A program made the translations under genes and the position numbers. Shown here piece by piece: positions 5,526 through 7,491 of a DNA stretch of 7,491 nt (its first letter is position 1; every line of letters begins with the position of its first letter). A model generated the notes under the pieces. It was given only the letters and a program-made list of their open reading frames with translations, had not been told where the DNA came from and made no database searches. Source of the stretch: Burkholderiales bacterium (lineage in GTDB: Bacteria > Pseudomonadota > Gammaproteobacteria > Burkholderiales > Burkholderiaceae_E); the NCBI GenBank assembly GCA_020348765.1, contig CP070753.1, positions 1,831,849 to 1,839,339 of the forward strand, written 5' to 3'.

Positions 5526-6443
5526 ATGGACCGACTCCGTGATCTCGAGGTCTTCGTGCGCGTGGTCGAGGCCGGCGGCATCAGCCGGGCCGCCGAGCAA
5601 CTCGACATCGCGAAGTCCGCGGTCAGCCGCCGGATACGCGAGATCGAGGCGCGACTCGGGACGCAACTGCTGCTGCGCCAGGGCCAGCGGCTGCAGGTCA
5701 CCGATGTCGGCCAGGCGTTCTACCAGCGCTGCCTGCGCATCCTGGCGGACCTGGACGATGCCGAGCAGGAGGCGGCGAGCGCCCACCTCGAGCTGAGCGG
5801 CACGCTCCGGATCGCGGCCCCCGTTTCGTTCGGCCTGATGCACCTGGCCCCGGCGATGACCGAGTTCGCGACCCGCCACCCGGCCCTGACGCTGGACGTC
5901 GACTTCAGCGACCGCCGGGTCGATCTGATCGCCGGCAACTTCGACCTGGCGCTGCGCATCGGCGAGCTGGCCGATGCCGACCTGGTGGCGCGGCCGCTGG
6001 CGCGGATTCGCCATGTCGTGTGCGCGAGTCCCGCCTACCTGAAGCGCGAGGGCGTGCCGACACGCCCGGAGCAGCTGGCATCGCATGCCGGCCTGCACTA
6101 CTCGCCGCGCCGCGACGGCTCGGTGTGGCGCTACCGTGCGCCCGAAGGCTCGGTCGGCTACGTGGCGCTGCCGGTGCGCCTGCAGGCGAGCAGCGGCGAG
6201 TTCCTGCGCGATGCCGCGATCGCCGGCATGGGCGTGATCCTGGAGCCGACCTTCATCGTCTATCGCGAGATCGCTGCGGGCCTGCTGGTGCCGCTGCTCA
6301 CCGAATGGCGTTGGCCGGAGCTGCAGCTGAACGCGGTCTACCCGCGCACGCGACACGTGTCGCGCCGCCTGCGCGCCTTCATCGACCTGCTCGTCGACCG
6401 TTTCACCGACACGCCGTACTGGGATCGCGGGATCGCCTCCTGA
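5526..6443 (+). CDS. LysR-family transcriptional regulator, divergent from azoR
   Basis: This is a DNA-binding regulator of 305 aa, a typical LysR length. The winged helix-turn-helix occupies about residues 3-62 (LRDLEVFVRVVEAGGISRAA, then LDIAKSAVSRRIREIEARLG and LLLRQGQRLQVTDVGQAFY). A linker helix leads to an effector-binding domain from about residue 92 (GTLRIAAPVSFGLMHLAPAM, then VDFSDRRVDLIAGNFDLALRIG) that resembles the CrgA/YhjC-like LysR subgroup. GGAGA lies nine bases before the ATG. The divergent layout and the T-N11-A dyad make azoR, and perhaps yqjG, its likely target. The inducer is unknown; by analogy with quinone-reductase regulators it may be a quinone or another electrophile, which is inference. 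The gene converges on an amidase gene downstream. Confidence 0.94.
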   Translation: MDRLRDLEVFVRVVEAGGISRAAEQLDIAKSAVSRRIREIEARLGTQLLLRQGQRLQVTDVGQAFYQRCLRILADLDDAEQEAASAHLELSGTLRIAAPVSFGLMHLAPAMTEFATRHPALTLDVDFSDRRVDLIAGNFDLALRIGELADADLVARPLARIRHVVCASPAYLKREGVPTRPEQLASHAGLHYSPRRDGSVWRYRAPEGSVGYVALPVRLQASSGEFLRDAAIAGMGVILEPTFIVYREIAAGLLVPLLTEWRWPELQLNAVYPRTRHVSRRLRAFIDLLVDRFTDTPYWDRGIAS

Positions 6444-6504
6444 GGCGCGCCGGGCCGCCCCTGCAGCCGTTCACATCCGGGGCCTGTGCTCGCGTGGGGC
6501 GCGG

Positions 6505-6555
6505 CCGGCTGGCGGCGGCTACCGGCGGCTATCGGCGGCGGCTGCCGGCGCCGGC
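6505..6555. repeat. Short GGCGGCT-type tandem repeat followed by a 12-base palindrome
   Basis: CGGCGGCTAC (6513-6522) is followed directly by CGGCGGCTAT (6523-6532) and a degenerate third copy, with GGCT units recurring every 10 to 13 bases. The perfect palindrome GCCGGCGCCGGC (6544-6555) follows. This fills the 165-base gap between the convergent LysR and amidase genes. It could act as a structured transcript end, but no T-tract is present on either strand. Confidence 0.5.
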
Positions 6556-6608
6556 CGTTGCGAACCGCCGCCACGCGATGAGCCGTGACGACTGGGGACC
6601 CGTACCGC

Positions 6609-7491
6609 TCAGAACGGGGTCGGCTCGAACCAGCCCTGCTCGCGGATCCGGGATTCGAGCCACTCGGAAAGCGCCAGCAGGCGACCGTCTGCATCGTGTT
6701 CGCCGACCAGCTGCAAGCCCACCGGGAGCCCTTCGATGCGATCGAACGGCAGCGTGATCGCGGGCAGTGCCGCATAGTTGAACGGCAGCGTCTGTCCGAG
6801 CACCGCCTCGCGCACCGACATCCGGGCGCCGTCGGCGACCTCGACTTCGGTCTGTCCCCTGGCGGGCGGCATCACCGCCGCAGTCGGCAGCGCGATCGCG
6901 TCGAAATGCCTCAGGATCGCGCGCAACTCCTGGCGCACGACCTCGCGCAGCTGAATCGCTTCGATGTAATCCTGCGCCGAGACCTGCTGGCCCAGCCGCA
7001 GCAACTCCAGCGTCATCTTCGAGAATCCTTCGCCGCCGGCCGCGAGTGCGGCGCGGTGCACATAGGCCGCCTCGGCACGCACGATCGGCGAGTAGTGCTT
7101 CCACGCCAGGTGCAGGTTCGGCGTCGGCACCGACTCGACGTGCACCCCCTCGGCGCGCAGCCGGTCCAGCAGGCGCGCAAACGCATCGCGCACGTCCGGC
7201 GCCAGCCTCGACGCCAGCCAGTCGTGCGGGACCGCCAGGCGCGCCGCACGAGGCGCCGTCGCATGAGCGGTACCGCGGTGCGCCATCGCCTCGAACATGA
7301 CCCGGGCGTCCGAGACCGTGCGCGTGAGCGGCCCGGCATGGTCGCAGCTCCACGACAGGTACAGCGCACCGGCCAGCGGGATCGCACCGAAGCTCGGTTT
7401 CAGCCCGACCACGCCGCAGAAATTGGCCGGGATGCGAACCGATCCGCCGGTGTCGCTGCCGATCGCGGCCACGCCGATGCCGGTGGCCACC
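6609..7491 (-). CDS. Amidase-signature family hydrolase, C-terminal part (5' end outside window)
   Basis: About 294 residues of an enzyme hydrolysing amide bonds through a Ser-cisSer-Lys triad are present. The segment opens inside the amidase signature: AAIGSDTGGSVRIPANFCGV supplies the cis-Ser (GSD) and the nucleophile Ser (GGS); the catalytic Lys and the GSSGGS loop must lie beyond the window. GLKPSFGAIPL and HAGPLTRTVSDARVMFEAM continue the core. The C-terminal landmarks are DAIALPTAAVMPPA and LPFNYAALPAITLPFDR, then GLPVGLQLVGEHDADGRLLA. Complete family members are usually 450-520 aa, so roughly 150 or more residues are missing. The GTG near the edge is only an internal codon. The substrate cannot be told: GatA-like, aryl-amide and urea-type amidases share these motifs. 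No GatB or GatC is seen, and the gene converges on a LysR gene, so a stand-alone amidase is more likely than GatA. Confidence 0.93.
   Translation of the reverse strand, partial: VATGIGVAAIGSDTGGSVRIPANFCGVVGLKPSFGAIPLAGALYLSWSCDHAGPLTRTVSDARVMFEAMAHRGTAHATAPRAARLAVPHDWLASRLAPDVRDAFARLLDRLRAEGVHVESVPTPNLHLAWKHYSPIVRAEAAYVHRAALAAGGEGFSKMTLELLRLGQQVSAQDYIEAIQLREVVRQELRAILRHFDAIALPTAAVMPPARGQTEVEVADGARMSVREAVLGQTLPFNYAALPAITLPFDRIEGLPVGLQLVGEHDADGRLLALSEWLESRIREQGWFEPTPF

Noticed and set aside
5411..5701. N-terminal extension of the AzoR frame up to 5701
   Set aside because: It runs antisense through the LysR start and the divergent promoter region. The ATG at 5410 has a near-perfect ribosome binding site.
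5487..6356. Minus-strand open frame of 289 codons opposite the LysR gene
   Set aside because: The LysR frame has clear domains, a ribosome binding site and a promoter context. The antisense frame is Arg/Gln/His-rich as expected of a GC-rich shadow.

Overview
The window is high-GC DNA (roughly 70% by eye) and most of it codes. Strong Shine-Dalgarno sites, a lipoprotein lipobox, a CecR/YbhG-like regulator-adaptor pair, an AzoR flavoenzyme and a Xi-class glutathione transferase together suggest a Gram-negative proteobacterium, probably gamma or beta. No rRNA, tRNA or CRISPR array was seen. Six genes are well supported, and another starts at the left edge.

Left part (1-1802, minus strand): a TetR/CecR-type repressor is followed, with an 11-base overlap, by a lipoprotein membrane-fusion (HlyD-type) adaptor. 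The adaptor stop overlaps by ATGA the start of a further gene that leaves the window, which by analogy with cecR-ybhG-ybhF should be an ABC-transporter ATPase. A palindromic operator covers the promoter in front of the repressor, so the cluster looks self-regulated.

Middle (1799-3614): a short plus-strand remnant resembling the C-terminal part of an IS91-type transposase lies beside a DUF2279 (YfiM-like) exported protein gene. A roughly 625-base stretch without an intact gene follows. Its last 230 bases look like a decayed, frameshifted coding fragment. This reads as a small scar of past mobile-element activity between two ordinary gene blocks.

Right part (3615-6443): a glutathionyl-hydroquinone reductase (YqjG type) lies downstream of an FMN-dependent NADH-azoreductase/quinone reductase (AzoR). 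A LysR-type regulator is divergent from azoR. The 115-base divergent region carries a T-N11-A dyad about 65 bases upstream of the predicted azoR transcription start, which is the classic LysR layout. The two enzymes make chemical sense together: two-electron quinone reduction plus removal of glutathione from hydroquinone adducts.

Right edge (6609-7491): the C-terminal part of an amidase-signature hydrolase converges on the LysR gene and leaves the window upstream. I see no clearly new biological system. The most useful observations are the two operator regions, the quinone-detoxification pairing and the transposase scar.
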